From Thermoplasmatales archaeon (lineage in GTDB: Archaea > Thermoplasmatota > E2 > DHVEG-1), in NCBI GenBank assembly GCA_020350825.1, contig CP070724.1:718910-782909 (forward strand): a stretch of 64,000 nucleotides of DNA, read 5' to 3'. Below are positions 10,676 through 18,201 of the stretch, one piece after another. A model generated the notes under the pieces. The model saw only the letters and a program-made list of their open reading frames with translations. It was not told where the DNA came from and made no database searches. A program made the position numbers and the translations under genes. The stretch's first letter is position 1, and each line of letters opens with the position of its first letter.

Positions 10676-11842
10676 ATGAAAAAGATTGTTGAAGATGCAA
10701 TAGCATCTGCCAATAATGAGAAGAATAATAATGTAGAAACTGCTAAAAAAAATGTAAAGACAGTAAAAAAATCCAATAGAGATGATGCTCAAGAAAGTTT
10801 TAAGATAGCCGGTGGTGTTGACAACAAAGAATTAGAGGAAGTTTTGGCGGGACTTACCACAACCATTAAAGTTGTTGGATGTGGTGGCGCTGGAACAAAT
10901 ACAATTGCACGTTGTTTTGCAGAGGGCATTACTGGTGCAGCTTTGATATCTATCAATACCGATGCTCAGCACCTTTTACTATCAGAATCACCCCATAAGA
11001 TATTAATCGGTAGACATCTTACTCGTGGTCTAGGTGCTGGTTCTCTCCCACAGATTGGAGACGAAGCTGCAAGGGAGAGCGAACAAGACATTCGTGGGGC
11101 AATTGTACCCGCCGATATGATTTTTGTTACATGTGGACTTGGTGGTGGAACTGGAACTGGTTCTGCTCCTGTTATAGCTCAGATTGCTAAAGAAACAGGT
11201 GCACTAACCATAGGTGTAGTAACCCTTCCATTCGGTGTTGAAGGCATCATAAGAATGGAAAATGCAGAAGAAGGTTTAAGACGGTTAAGAGAAATCTGTG
11301 ATACTGTCATTGTTATTCCAAATGATAAATTGCTTGATATTGTTCCTAACTTATCATTAAACGCTGCTTTTAAAGTTGCCGATGAAGTGCTTATGCGATC
11401 AATAAAAGGCATAACAGAAATGATAACAATGCCAGGATTAGTCAATTTAGATTTTGCTGATCTTAAAACAGTAATGAAACGAGGCGGAGTAGCTATGATT
11501 GGTCTTGGTGAAGCAGAAGGTGAAAACAAAGCAGTAAATGCTGTTTCTGAAGCCCTTAATTCTCCATTATTAGAAGTTGATATTTCAGATGCAACGGGGG
11601 CTCTTGTCAATGTTACGGGCGGAGATGATATGACCATTAGTGAAGCAGAAAAAGTAGTAGAAGAAATTTATTCTAAAATTGATCAAAATGCACGTATTAT
11701 ATGGGGTACAACCATTGAATCATCGCTCAAAAGAAGTTTACGTGCTATGTTGGTTATTACAGGAGTAAAATCAAAACAGATTCTTGGTCCGTCACAAAGA
11801 TCTTTTGAAAATAAAGAATATGGAATTGATTTTGTAGCATAA
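10676..11842 (+). CDS. ftsZ: cell division protein FtsZ
   Basis: 388 residues from the chosen ATG. FtsZ is the tubulin-like GTPase that builds the division ring. The tubulin signature [13 protein letters not shown] and the N-terminal [10 protein letters not shown] nucleotide loop are intact, as is the T7-loop region. About 55 Lys/Asn-rich residues precede the GTPase domain. A GTG at 10640 would add twelve residues, but it would probably lie upstream of the transcription start and lacks a ribosome site. The ATG at 10676 has GGTGA seven bases upstream, so I prefer it. Downstream secE, spt5 and rpl11 follow on the same strand but secE has its own TATA box. Confidence 0.97.
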   Translation: MKKIVEDAIASANNEKNNNVETAKKNVKTVKKSNRDDAQESFKIAGGVDNKELEEVLAGLTTTIKVVGCGGAGTNTIARCFAEGITGAALISINTDAQHLLLSESPHKILIGRHLTRGLGAGSLPQIGDEAARESEQDIRGAIVPADMIFVTCGLGGGTGTGSAPVIAQIAKETGALTIGVVTLPFGVEGIIRMENAEEGLRRLREICDTVIVIPNDKLLDIVPNLSLNAAFKVADEVLMRSIKGITEMITMPGLVNLDFADLKTVMKRGGVAMIGLGEAEGENKAVNAVSEALNSPLLEVDISDATGALVNVTGGDDMTISEAEKVVEEIYSKIDQNARIIWGTTIESSLKRSLRAMLVITGVKSKQILGPSQRSFENKEYGIDFVA

Positions 11843-11855
11843 AAATAGCCAAATT

Positions 11856-11869
11856 CTTTATATATAACC
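11856..11869 (+). promoter_or_regulatory. TATA box of the secE-spt5-rpl11 operon
   Basis: CTTTATATATAACC is a strong archaeal TATA element. Transcription would start near 11888, only a few bases before the secE start. Confidence 0.6.
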
Positions 11870-11895
11870 TAACATTTGACCCTTACTCATCATAG

Positions 11896-12156
11896 GTGTC
11901 TAGGTTGAAAAAGGACGTAGGCGTAATCGAAAGAGCTTGGGAATTACAACACAAAATTGAAGTAAGACAACAAAGGATAGGTAAAGGAAAATACGGGAGA
12001 GTCCTTAAAATGGCTCGTAAGCCGACCAATGAGGAATATGAAAAAACATCTAAGATAACAGGTTTAGGTATACTATTGGTTGGAGCAATCGGTTTTACCA
12101 TATATATCATCAAAGAGTTAGCTGTACCTTGGATATTATCAGCACTCGGTTATTGA
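11896..12156 (+). CDS. secE: protein translocase SEC61 subunit gamma (SecE)
   Basis: 86 residues with one C-terminal transmembrane helix (about residues 54-75, GLGILLVGAIGFTIYIIKE). An amphipathic segment before it contains the family-typical RVLKMARKPTNEEYEKTSKI. SecE clamps the SecY channel of the Sec translocon in the membrane. The GTG at 11896 is nearly leaderless; an alternative TTG at 11905 has AGGTG six bases upstream and would remove three residues. It is the first gene of the secE-spt5-rpl11 run, a conserved archaeal arrangement. Confidence 0.92.
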   Translation: MSRLKKDVGVIERAWELQHKIEVRQQRIGKGKYGRVLKMARKPTNEEYEKTSKITGLGILLVGAIGFTIYIIKELAVPWILSALGY

Positions 12157-12160
12157 ATGG

Positions 12161-12685
12161 TTGGTGCATATTGTGCAGAACAACGATTTTGAAGATTTAG
12201 ATGAGGAACAGTCAAATATATTTACTATCAAAACTCAGGTTGGTAAAGAACAAAATACTGCTGATCTTATCAATAGTAGGGCAGATAAATCGAAATTGGA
12301 AATTCCATCAATACTTGTGACGCCTGAACTTAGAGGGTATATATTTGTAGAAGGCTTTGATGAAGAACGCTTAAAGAATACGATTAAAACAATTTCATAT
12401 GCGCGGAATGTGCTTGAGGGGGACATCCCTATCGATCAAATAGAACATTTTCTTACACCGGCTTCTACAGTCGCAAAGATTACTGAGGGGGATACAGTTG
12501 AGATGGTTGCGGGACCATTTAGAGGGGAAAAAGCAAAGATAACCCATATAGACTATGGTAAAGAGGAAATTACCGTTGAGTTATTGGATTCAATGGTTCC
12601 AATCCCAATCACTGTTAGAGGAGAACAGGTTAGAATCATTAAAAGAAAGAATGAAGAAGACAATAATAAAGAGAAGAAGGAGTAA
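12161..12685 (+). CDS. spt5: transcription elongation factor Spt5 (NusG homolog)
   Basis: 174 residues. An NGN domain binds the RNA polymerase clamp (about residues 18-95, with SILVTPELRGYIFVE) and a KOW domain follows (about 105-160, with GDTVEMVAGPFRGEKAKITHID). A short Lys/Glu tail ends the protein. It promotes processive transcription, normally with Spt4. The start is unusual: TTG at 12161, with in-frame GTG alternatives at 12164 and 12173. An ATG at 12157 is out of frame. Only four bases separate it from secE, so translation is probably coupled. Confidence 0.94.
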   Translation: MVHIVQNNDFEDLDEEQSNIFTIKTQVGKEQNTADLINSRADKSKLEIPSILVTPELRGYIFVEGFDEERLKNTIKTISYARNVLEGDIPIDQIEHFLTPASTVAKITEGDTVEMVAGPFRGEKAKITHIDYGKEEITVELLDSMVPIPITVRGEQVRIIKRKNEEDNNKEKKE

Positions 12686-12691
12686 AATAAC

Positions 12692-13168
12692 ATGGCAGAA
12701 ACATTAGAGGCACTAGTTGAAGGGGGAAAAGCATCTGCAGGTCCGCCATTGGGACCGGCTCTTGGTCCCATGGGTGTGAATATTATGCAGATCATAAATA
12801 CTATCAACGATAAAACCAAGGAGTTCGAAGGGATGAAGGTCCCGGTAAAGGTCATTATTGACCCAAAGACAAAGAATTTTGATATAGAGGTAGGTACTCC
12901 TCCCGCAGCATCATTAATTCTTAAAGAAATGGGCGGAGAAAAAGGATCAGGCTCGCCATCCAAACACAAGATAGGCAATATTACCATCGATCAAGCTATC
13001 AAGGTCGCTAAGATGAAATTTGATAGTCTCTTAGGGAAAGAATTAAAAGAAAAAACAAAAGAAATCATTGGGACCTGCATATCGATGGGTGTTGCTGTTG
13101 AAGGAAAGAATCCAAAAGAAATACAGAAAGCAATCGATGAAGGCGAGTACAACTCTAAATTCGCTTAA
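12692..13168 (+). CDS. rpl11: ribosomal protein L11
   Basis: 158 residues. L11 binds the GTPase-associated region of 23S rRNA. The N-terminal glycine/proline-rich signature (KASAGPPLGPALGPMGVNI) and the C-terminal RNA-binding domain with IGNITIDQAIKVAKMK are complete. A ribosome site GGAG lies eight bases before the ATG. In many archaea L1, L10 and L12 follow; here the operon ends and unrelated small membrane genes on the other strand follow. Confidence 0.98.
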   Translation: MAETLEALVEGGKASAGPPLGPALGPMGVNIMQIINTINDKTKEFEGMKVPVKVIIDPKTKNFDIEVGTPPAASLILKEMGGEKGSGSPSKHKIGNITIDQAIKVAKMKFDSLLGKELKEKTKEIIGTCISMGVAVEGKNPKEIQKAIDEGEYNSKFA

Positions 13169-13229
13169 TAATAAGCCAACTTGAATTTAATTTATTGAAT
13201 TATCTAAAATATCCAAAGAATCGTTACTT

Positions 13230-13267
13230 TTATATACTATGAGCGGTCAAGCAATAGCACGGATTAT
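13230..13267. repeat. 38-bp dispersed repeat, copy A
   Basis: This block matches 35271-35308 at 34 of 38 positions (begins TTATATACTATGA, then CGGTCAAGCA). In both places it lies directly downstream of the stop codon of a minus-strand gene ending in a membrane helix. It could be a shared 3' element or a remnant of duplicated DNA. A short frame (MSGQAIARIIF) exists on the plus strand, but the TATA-like start of the block is too close to its ATG for expression. Confidence 0.7.
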
Positions 13268-13280
13268 TTTTTAATATTAA

Positions 13281-13379
13281 TTATGAAGTTATCCATAGTA
13301 GAAAAACTATCAATAAGAAAGAAAGAATCAAAATTATGATAATTGTTTTATTTGAAAATTGATAAAATATAATTGGCAT
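13281..13379 (-). CDS. 32-residue single-helix membrane protein
   Basis: MPIIFYQFSNKT is followed by a hydrophobic helix (about residues 12-30, IIIILILSFLLIVFLLW) and a TAA stop. The main support is the near-perfect ribosome site GGAGGAGGA a few bases before the ATG, the same as that of the upstream 91-residue gene. The two genes are 27 bases apart and read the same way, so they form a small operon. With one helix and a short polar N-terminus it may be a membrane regulator or assembly partner of the larger protein; function unknown. The 38-bp repeat copy A begins just after its stop. Confidence 0.6.
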   Translation of the reverse strand: MPIIFYQFSNKTIIIILILSFLLIVFLLWITS

Positions 13380-13406
13380 TATTTTTCCTCCTCCAAATCT
13401 ACAATT

Positions 13407-13682
13407 TCATTTCTTTTTGTCCCATTTATCACGATTTGCTAAACCAATTGCTAAATACATTATGCCCAAAGCCATAAAGGCGATGCCAATTGCAGGATTT
13501 ACTGCTATCATAAAAACAACACCAACGGGTAACCATATTATCCCAACGTTAAAAAAGACTTGATAATTTGGTTCGCCCATTTTACCTTCTTTTTTCTTCT
13601 TAAACACTACTAGTGCTAAAACAATTCCTATTAAAACTAATATTGCAATTATTCCTATTGAAATCAATATCCATTCACTCAT
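13407..13682 (-). CDS. small integral membrane protein, three helices
   Basis: 91 residues. A first hydrophobic helix (about 4-27) ends in the charged loop KKKKEGKMGEPNY. Two further helices follow (about 43-62 and 64-82) and the tail is NRDKWDKKK. No enzymatic motif is visible. A strong GGAGGAGGA ribosome site precedes the ATG. Upstream at 13724-13747 is a promoter-like block shared with the next minus-strand gene at 13783, so the two transcripts may be co-controlled. Family not recognised. Confidence 0.75.
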   Translation of the reverse strand: MSEWILISIGIIAILVLIGIVLALVVFKKKKEGKMGEPNYQVFFNVGIIWLPVGVVFMIAVNPAIGIAFMALGIMYLAIGLANRDKWDKKK

Positions 13683-13723
13683 TTTTCCTCCTCCATTTTA
13701 TGATTTCATAACTTCTCCTTAGT

Positions 13724-13747
13724 TAAAAGCCTTTACTCCCCCTACTT
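13724..13747 (-). promoter_or_regulatory. promoter block shared with 14335-14357, copy 1
   Basis: Read on the minus strand, AAGTAGGGGGAGTAAAGGC then TTTTA lies upstream of the 91-residue gene. A near-identical block precedes the 174-residue gene. The trailing TTTTA(A) can serve as a TATA box, making the purine-rich part a BRE/upstream element. Confidence 0.45.
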
Positions 13748-13782
13748 ATCCCCTTAGGGAAAAAATAAAACTTTGAAGCGGA

Positions 13783-14307
13783 TTAAAGATTAAAAAGCTC
13801 ATAATAAAAATCAAATGTGTCTTTTCCTGCTGGTACTTCTTCAATATCTTCTTGTTCTCTAATTGCTTTCTCTAATGGTTCAACATATTTTTTGAGAAAT
13901 TTTATTGTATCTTTTTTAACCATCAATTTTACAAACTTATCATCAACTGTATTCTGCTTTCTTAAGGAGTGAATTGTATAAAGATAATGGGAGAATCTTC
14001 TCCTGTAACTATCTATTTTATTGGCAGTATGTGTTGCGATGTATCTATTTTTTATAAAATCATCTACAGCCCTTTTAGTATTATTATTATGGTTTATATA
14101 CCATTTTCTGATTTCTTTCAAACCTATTATCATATCCTCATGTGCATAAATCTCTCTTAGTTTGATGATATTCTGTGACCACATGGCTTTTTTTATCTGC
14201 AAAGCGTTATACCATCCGTTTATTATAGTTGCAAAAATAGCAGCAAGTGCAATAACTATCGTGGTATAGGATAATATTAATTCAACTTCCACAATATTTT
14301 CTCCCAA
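13783..14307 (-). CDS. membrane-anchored helical protein of unknown function
   Basis: 174 residues: an N-terminal transmembrane helix (about residues 10-30, SYTTIVIALAAIFATIINGW), then a charged, mostly helical cytoplasmic part with many aromatic residues (MWSQNIIKLREIYAHEDM, RRFSHYLYTIHSLRKQ). This layout of one helix plus a helical domain with conserved Trp/Tyr resembles DUF4760-type proteins, but I cannot confirm the family. It is probably monocistronic with the promoter at 14335-14357. Confidence 0.7.
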   Translation of the reverse strand: MGENIVEVELILSYTTIVIALAAIFATIINGWYNALQIKKAMWSQNIIKLREIYAHEDMIIGLKEIRKWYINHNNNTKRAVDDFIKNRYIATHTANKIDSYRRRFSHYLYTIHSLRKQNTVDDKFVKLMVKKDTIKFLKKYVEPLEKAIREQEDIEEVPAGKDTFDFYYELFNL

Positions 14308-14334
14308 ATAATAATTTGTAATCTACTCCCAATA

Positions 14335-14357
14335 TAAAAACTCTTACTCCCCTACTT
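14335..14357 (-). promoter_or_regulatory. promoter block shared with 13724-13747, copy 2
   Basis: On the minus strand it reads AAGTAGGGGAGTAAGAG then TTTTTATATT, that is, the same purine-rich block followed by a clear TATA box, about 30 bases upstream of the ATG at 14307. The rest of 14358-14567 is AT-rich with no gene that I can support. Confidence 0.5.
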
Positions 14358-14567
14358 TAACCCTGTAACTCCCTATGTTTGCATCGAAAACCTATGGTTC
14401 TAAGGAGTTATTTTTATTTATGGCTTATTTAAAAAAAGAATTAGCCATTATGTCATAATAGTTGATATAAAATCATTAACATTTTGTTAAACCTTGTTAA
14501 GCAACAACCTTTACGTTGTAAAATTAAAAATCAAGCTAAATAGTCAATGGTAAATAGATATTTTTTT

Positions 14568-14592
14568 GGTTTTTAGCCCAGAAGAATCAGCA
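14568..14592. repeat. dispersed motif copy a, at the 3' end of an MNKKIL paralog
   Basis: GGTTTTTAGCCCAGAAGAAT then CAGCA. It ends one base before the complement of the paralog stop codon at 14594. Further copies are at 19280, 19965 and 22832, with degenerate relatives at 18160, 18771 and 33190. Confidence 0.85.
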
Positions 14593-14593
14593 A

Positions 14594-15196
14594 TTAGCAA
14601 TTATTCGGCATTAATGTGAGCATTTTTGCTATAATAACAAAAGGTAAAAGTAGTAGAATTTCTACCAAAGCTTTTAACCAGAAAATTATACATTCCCGAA
14701 CATCTAATTGTAAGGTTCTACAGCATTCATCAGCATCTGTAAATCCCGTTGGTGGGTCTACCACGTTTCTTTTTAAATTAAACTGATTTCTTTTAAAAAC
14801 TTCTGGTGTGTACTTAAGATGATATAAAAGTTGTAATTGTTCAAGAGTAACATCTTTCCCAACCGTTTTCCTTTGATATATTCATTTTATTGCAGAGTTT
14901 ATAAATTTATTGAAGGTTTTATCATCCATCTTACAAATCATATCTATTATTTTTTGAATTCTAGATGTTTCACTGTCTCGTTTTGGAATTGATAAAATAT
15001 TTTCTTTTCCTTTTCCTACATAATCACTAGTCAAATCCTTGCTTTCTTTTCCTATTGCTTTGCTACTTCTAATGTTGAATAACGGAGAAACCTTCACATC
15101 AGATTCAATACTTCTATATCCAATTACAGATGTGAATGATACAAGAATAAGTATAACCACGGATACAATACTACATAATAGTATCTTCTTATTCAT
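14594..15196 (-). pseudogene. MNKKIL-family exported protein broken by an in-frame TGA
   Basis: From the ATG at 15196 the frame encodes 104 residues (MNKKILLCSIVSVVILILVS...) and meets TGA at 14882-14884. The same frame then continues without a stop for another 95 codons to TAA at 14594. The continuation (LEQLQLLYHLKY, later a C-terminal membrane helix and a final Cys) aligns in register with the intact paralogs at 19306, 19991 and 20634, where the TGA position falls at an Arg-Leu pair. A single CGA-to-TGA change would explain the break. It begins three bases after the beta-helix gene at 15200, so both share one transcript. A truncated 104-residue product is possible, and so is readthrough, but decay is the simplest reading. 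Confidence 0.75.
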
Positions 15197-15199
15197 ATT

Positions 15200-16390
15200 C
15201 TATCGCACTCTTATGTCATTGGATTTTAGAGCAGGTCGCCAATCAACATCTAAGGTAGGTATCAATCGTTGTAAAAGGGTTGGTTTGAATCCCCAGATAA
15301 GAACGGGAAGCAGCCTAGGTCTGTTCCAAAAATTACCATTCCATTTATTATTTGAATCAACTGAAAAGATACCCTTAAATCTTCGTAAGAAATGAGAATA
15401 TTTGAAATTGTTAAATGAAATATTATTGCATGATGATTTTATGAACATTATATTTGCTTGGGTTTCAAAAGAGTTTTCCGAAATCGTGTTATATCTACTA
15501 GAGAAAAGGAGTGCGTCAAGTCCGTTATCCGAAAGAGTATTACCTGAAATTGTGTTATTGTTTGAATTTGCAAGGAGTATACCTCCCAAAAAGTTATTCG
15601 AAAACACGTTGTCTAAGATATAACAATTTAATGAATTTAGTATTTGTACGCCAATAATCGTGTTAGATAGTTCTAAATTCTCAACAGTAATATTGTTACA
15701 ACCCATAAGAATTACCTGTCCAGCATCATCAATGACTTCATCAGAGGTATTCTCAAAATACACCAGTGGTTTACCATTAACTGTATTATTATAAACAAAA
15801 TTCGGATATGCAGTTAGTATTGCAAAGTAATTAAATGAAATCATATTTAGACCACAATTGAAAAAAGAGTTATTAGAAAAGGTGTTGTAAACCGAATCAC
15901 TAAGAGTGATACCTCCAAATCCATAAAAAGATTCATTTGATTTAAAAATATTACCAGTAATAGTATTGTTATTTGTAACTTCCCGTGAATATGAATCTAT
16001 TGTAATGCCACTGCCATTTTGTATTGTAAAATCGCTAACGCACACCTCAGAAACAACAATCGAAATCCCACTATCATTTATAATCGTGTTATCTTTGTCC
16101 TCACCAGTTAATCGAATAGATTTGTTAATTTTAAGCCTCTCATCTAAATTATACCTTCCAATATATACAAAAACCGTGTCCCCATCACTCGCATTATCAA
16201 TAGCATCCTGAATCCGTGTGTAGTTCCCGGGACCACTACCTCCAACGTAAAATATATTACCATTGTAGAAAGTTGGAACAGTAAGTTTCTTTTCAACTAT
16301 GTTTCCAGTTGAAGGAATAACACTCACACTAACAAACAAAAATATAACAGCAACTACTACTCCTTTCTTGATGAGGTTATTATGTTCCAT
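15200..16390 (-). CDS. exported right-handed beta-helix protein, NosD-like
   Basis: 396 residues. A signal segment of the NNLIKKGVVVAVI type (residues 4-30) is followed by GNIFYVGGSGPGNYTRIQDA and AIDNASDGDTVFVYIGRY, the entry motif of the NosD/pectin-lyase-like family. Many N-N-T-I-x-x-N repeats form the beta-helix coils. It is expected outside the membrane, binding or cleaving a polymer, or serving as a surface protein; NosD itself handles copper, but no such ligand set is evident here. The mature C-terminus (WNGNFWNRPRLLPVLIWG) is typical of archaeal members. Promoter and leader are shared with the gene at 21244. It heads the transcript that includes the broken MNKKIL gene. Confidence 0.88.
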   Translation of the reverse strand: MEHNNLIKKGVVVAVIFLFVSVSVIPSTGNIVEKKLTVPTFYNGNIFYVGGSGPGNYTRIQDAIDNASDGDTVFVYIGRYNLDERLKINKSIRLTGEDKDNTIINDSGISIVVSEVCVSDFTIQNGSGITIDSYSREVTNNNTITGNIFKSNESFYGFGGITLSDSVYNTFSNNSFFNCGLNMISFNYFAILTAYPNFVYNNTVNGKPLVYFENTSDEVIDDAGQVILMGCNNITVENLELSNTIIGVQILNSLNCYILDNVFSNNFLGGILLANSNNNTISGNTLSDNGLDALLFSSRYNTISENSFETQANIMFIKSSCNNISFNNFKYSHFLRRFKGIFSVDSNNKWNGNFWNRPRLLPVLIWGFKPTLLQRLIPTLDVDWRPALKSNDIRVR

Positions 16391-16441
16391 AACTTTCCCC
16401 CTCTAAGTATTAATAATGCACTTCTGATATATTTGTTTATC
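16389..16441 (-). promoter_or_regulatory. conserved promoter/leader, copy 1
   Basis: On the minus strand: GATAAACAAATATATCAGAA (with TATA-like AAATATAT), then GTGCATTATTAATACTTAG and the ribosome site GGGGGAAAG just before the ATG at 16390. The block recurs almost unchanged at 22173-22226 and, without a gene, at 22583-22627. Confidence 0.7.
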
Positions 16442-16503
16442 CCTGCTAGAAGGTAGCATTTATATAATATGTCATCCATGAGAATTTATTGGGAGGTTAA
16501 AAA

Positions 16504-16980
16504 ATGAGAAAGTATTTGTTTAGCACAATTTTCGCAATTGGAGTAATAATCCTAATTGTTGGGGCAGGTATTGTATCAAGTATAAGCGTTAAGAAGAATA
16601 ATGATTCTTCTTTACATATAGATTCAGCTGAAAGAATTATTGTAAATTATAACAATATTGATGATGATAATAGACATTTTTATTTTTTCGTTAGATTTAA
16701 CATTACAATATATAGAAGAATTTTTTGTAATTACTGTATATTTGATATTCAAGGTCTGGAATTCGTGCCATTTTTCACTGCAATAAAACTGGACGCCTCA
16801 TCTGGCATCGTTGTAGATGTAACAATATGGAAAATGAATGGTCAAAAATTAGAATTCTCCCTTAGTAATAGAGTTGTTATATTTGCTTTACAGTTAAAAA
16901 ATGTTGAAACTAATTTACCCAAATTTGATACCGTTTCTAAGGGTTATTTTGAAGGGCGAGCATCATTTATAAAATTTTAA
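16504..16980 (+). CDS. exported or membrane-anchored protein of unknown function
   Basis: 158 residues with an N-terminal hydrophobic segment (about 4-29, YLFSTIFAIGVIILIVGAGI) that is a signal peptide or anchor. The rest is a beta-rich domain containing a single close pair of cysteines (CNYC, near residue 78). A TATA box (GCATTTATATAAT, 16455-16467) and ribosome site GGGAGGT precede the ATG at 16504. It diverges from the beta-helix gene. I do not recognise the family. Confidence 0.72.
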   Translation: MRKYLFSTIFAIGVIILIVGAGIVSSISVKKNNDSSLHIDSAERIIVNYNNIDDDNRHFYFFVRFNITIYRRIFCNYCIFDIQGLEFVPFFTAIKLDASSGIVVDVTIWKMNGQKLEFSLSNRVVIFALQLKNVETNLPKFDTVSKGYFEGRASFIKF

Positions 16981-17018
16981 GGGCAAATGTAATTTAGAGT
17001 TTCAGTATATTTAGATGA

Positions 17019-17049
17019 AAAAATCTTGTTACAAATATTTATATATCAC
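17019..17049 (+). promoter_or_regulatory. promoter of the 105-residue gene, shared element
   Basis: AAAAAATCTTGTTACAAATA runs into the TATA box TTTATATATC. A matching element (GAAAAATCTGTTACAAAAAT then TTATATACC) lies at 18786-18814, and a decayed form at 33202. The shared part covers the TATA box and its upstream flank, suggesting the same activator or TFB paralog. Confidence 0.55.
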
Positions 17050-17082
17050 AGCGTCTATGAGAAAATGAAAGGGAGGTGAAAA

Positions 17083-17400
17083 ATGAGAAAGAAAATATTA
17101 TTTGGAAGTTTGTTGGCAGCTTTTCTTATGATGATGTTGCCAACAGTATCTGCAATTGAATCCGATGCAATGAAAGAAACAATGAAATCATTGCAACCAA
17201 TAATAATTCCAGATATTGATGTTGATGAGTTGAGGTTACAATATCAAAGCGGTTCTGAACCATGGTTTTTTTTGATTTTCATACTTAAACAAATCCTTAA
17301 TATATTGCGTACGATTAAATTTACAGCTTTAGCTTTATTTACAGTTCTATTTGTAATTATTAAAAGAATGTTTGGCAACACCAACGCTACGATAAGCTAA
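17083..17400 (+). CDS. small exported protein with C-terminal membrane helix
   Basis: 105 residues: a signal peptide ending near VSAIES (about residue 24), a short acidic/hydrophobic linker (QPIIIPDIDVDELRLQYQ) and a C-terminal helix (about 62-94). The product would be a small protein anchored at the outer face of the membrane by its C-terminus. A GGGAGGTG ribosome site lies six bases before the ATG and the promoter is the shared element at 17019-17049. Function unknown. Confidence 0.7.
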   Translation: MRKKILFGSLLAAFLMMMLPTVSAIESDAMKETMKSLQPIIIPDIDVDELRLQYQSGSEPWFFLIFILKQILNILRTIKFTALALFTVLFVIIKRMFGNTNATIS

Positions 17401-17405
17401 AACCA

Positions 17406-17428
17406 TCTTCTTTTCTTTTTTTATTCTT
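17406..17428 (+). terminator. T-rich terminator after the 105-residue gene
   Basis: TCTTCTTTTCTTTTTTTATT directly follows the stop at 17400. Archaeal RNA polymerase terminates at such U-tracts without needing a hairpin. Confidence 0.5.
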
Positions 17429-17647
17429 TAAAATATTTATTACCAATATTTTTTGGTTTTTTCCAAACATTTGCCCACTATTTATAAACTCCAATTTTAA
17501 TTGTTTTTAACTTGTTTGTAATTCGTTTTTAAGTCATTTTTTTATAGTTCAGATATAGTAAAGGTGTGAAATAACAAAATGGAGACACTCGGCTTTGAAC
17601 TCCACTATAAAAGCAGAAGTAAAAAATAAAAAAGGAGGTGAAAATTA

Positions 17648-18007
17648 ATGAAGATGAAAATTCTAGCAATTTTTATTGCTATTGGTATGTTATTATCCGT
17701 TGGAATTGCTATTGCAAAAAGAGGCGGGGAAGGAGGACGTGGTGATGGTCCTGTAATATACGTAGAGAATCAAGGATTATTTTATGATTCAATTGTCACA
17801 GCGGAACCTTTACCTTATAATATACACAATGCCCATACATTTCAAGAACTATATATAGGTCCAATGGGACTAACAACTATGTATGGTCCTGGAGACACGC
17901 AATATAATGGCGGTAGGTGGTGGTTTGATGTGAATGGAAACGATATTATGGATCCAGAAGGAACAGATCACTACTTTGGATGTCCCTTGCTTGGTCCAGG
18001 ATATTAA
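17648..18007 (+). CDS. small exported protein of unknown function
   Basis: 119 residues. A signal peptide (about residues 1-22, MKMKILAIFIAIGMLLSVGI) precedes a basic/glycine-rich stretch (KRGGEGGRGDGP). A compact domain rich in Gly, Tyr and Trp follows (GGRWWFDVNGNDIMDPEG), whose DVNGNDIMDPEG is reminiscent of calcium-binding D-x-N/D-x-D loops. A TATA box (ACTATAAAAGC, near 17607) and AGGAGGTG ribosome site precede the start. It ends at a clear hairpin terminator. The calcium suggestion is inference from one short motif. Confidence 0.72.
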   Translation: MKMKILAIFIAIGMLLSVGIAIAKRGGEGGRGDGPVIYVENQGLFYDSIVTAEPLPYNIHNAHTFQELYIGPMGLTTMYGPGDTQYNGGRWWFDVNGNDIMDPEGTDHYFGCPLLGPGY

Positions 18008-18029
18008 ATGGACATGTAATTTATTAAAT

Positions 18030-18081
18030 ACTCAGATTAATAATTATTTAAAAGTTAATCTGAGTTAATTATTTTTTATTT
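18030..18081 (+). terminator. hairpin plus T-tract terminator
   Basis: An 11-bp perfect inverted repeat, ACTCAGATTAA (18030-18040) and TTAATCTGAGT (18055-18065), encloses a 14-base AT-rich loop. It is followed by TAATTATTTTTTATTT. It sits just after the stop at 18007. Confidence 0.7.
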
Positions 18082-18180
18082 ATGGCTTTGCCCTAAAAAT
18101 CAATTTTGCTCCTAAAGTCGGTTTTTTGCTCTTAAAATATATATTTATAAGGAGAGGTTGTTTTTAACCAGAAGAATCTG
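18079..18180. repeat. long regulatory repeat, orphan copy
   Basis: This stretch (TTTATGGCTTTGCCCTAAAA ... ATAAGGAGAGGTTGTTTTTA ... AGAAGAATCTG) resembles 18693-18795, which leads into the gene at 18851. Here no plus-strand gene follows: the DM13 gene on the other strand ends at 18202. It may be a promoter whose gene was lost or replaced. It includes the core AGAAGAATC motif. Confidence 0.5.
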
Positions 18181-18201
18181 AAAGCTGCATCAATGTTGAG
18201 A

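Noticed and set aside
13239-13275. Short peptide frames starting in both 38-bp repeats (MSGQAIARI, MNGQALTQI)
   Set aside because: The substitutions are mostly amino-acid changing and the TATA-like bases lie only a few bases before the ATG, so these starts would not be transcribed from it.
14882-14884. TGA as a selenocysteine codon
   Set aside because: Paralogs have Arg, not Cys, at this position, no SECIS-like structure was evident, and TGA is an ordinary stop elsewhere in the window (for example secE and the XRE gene).
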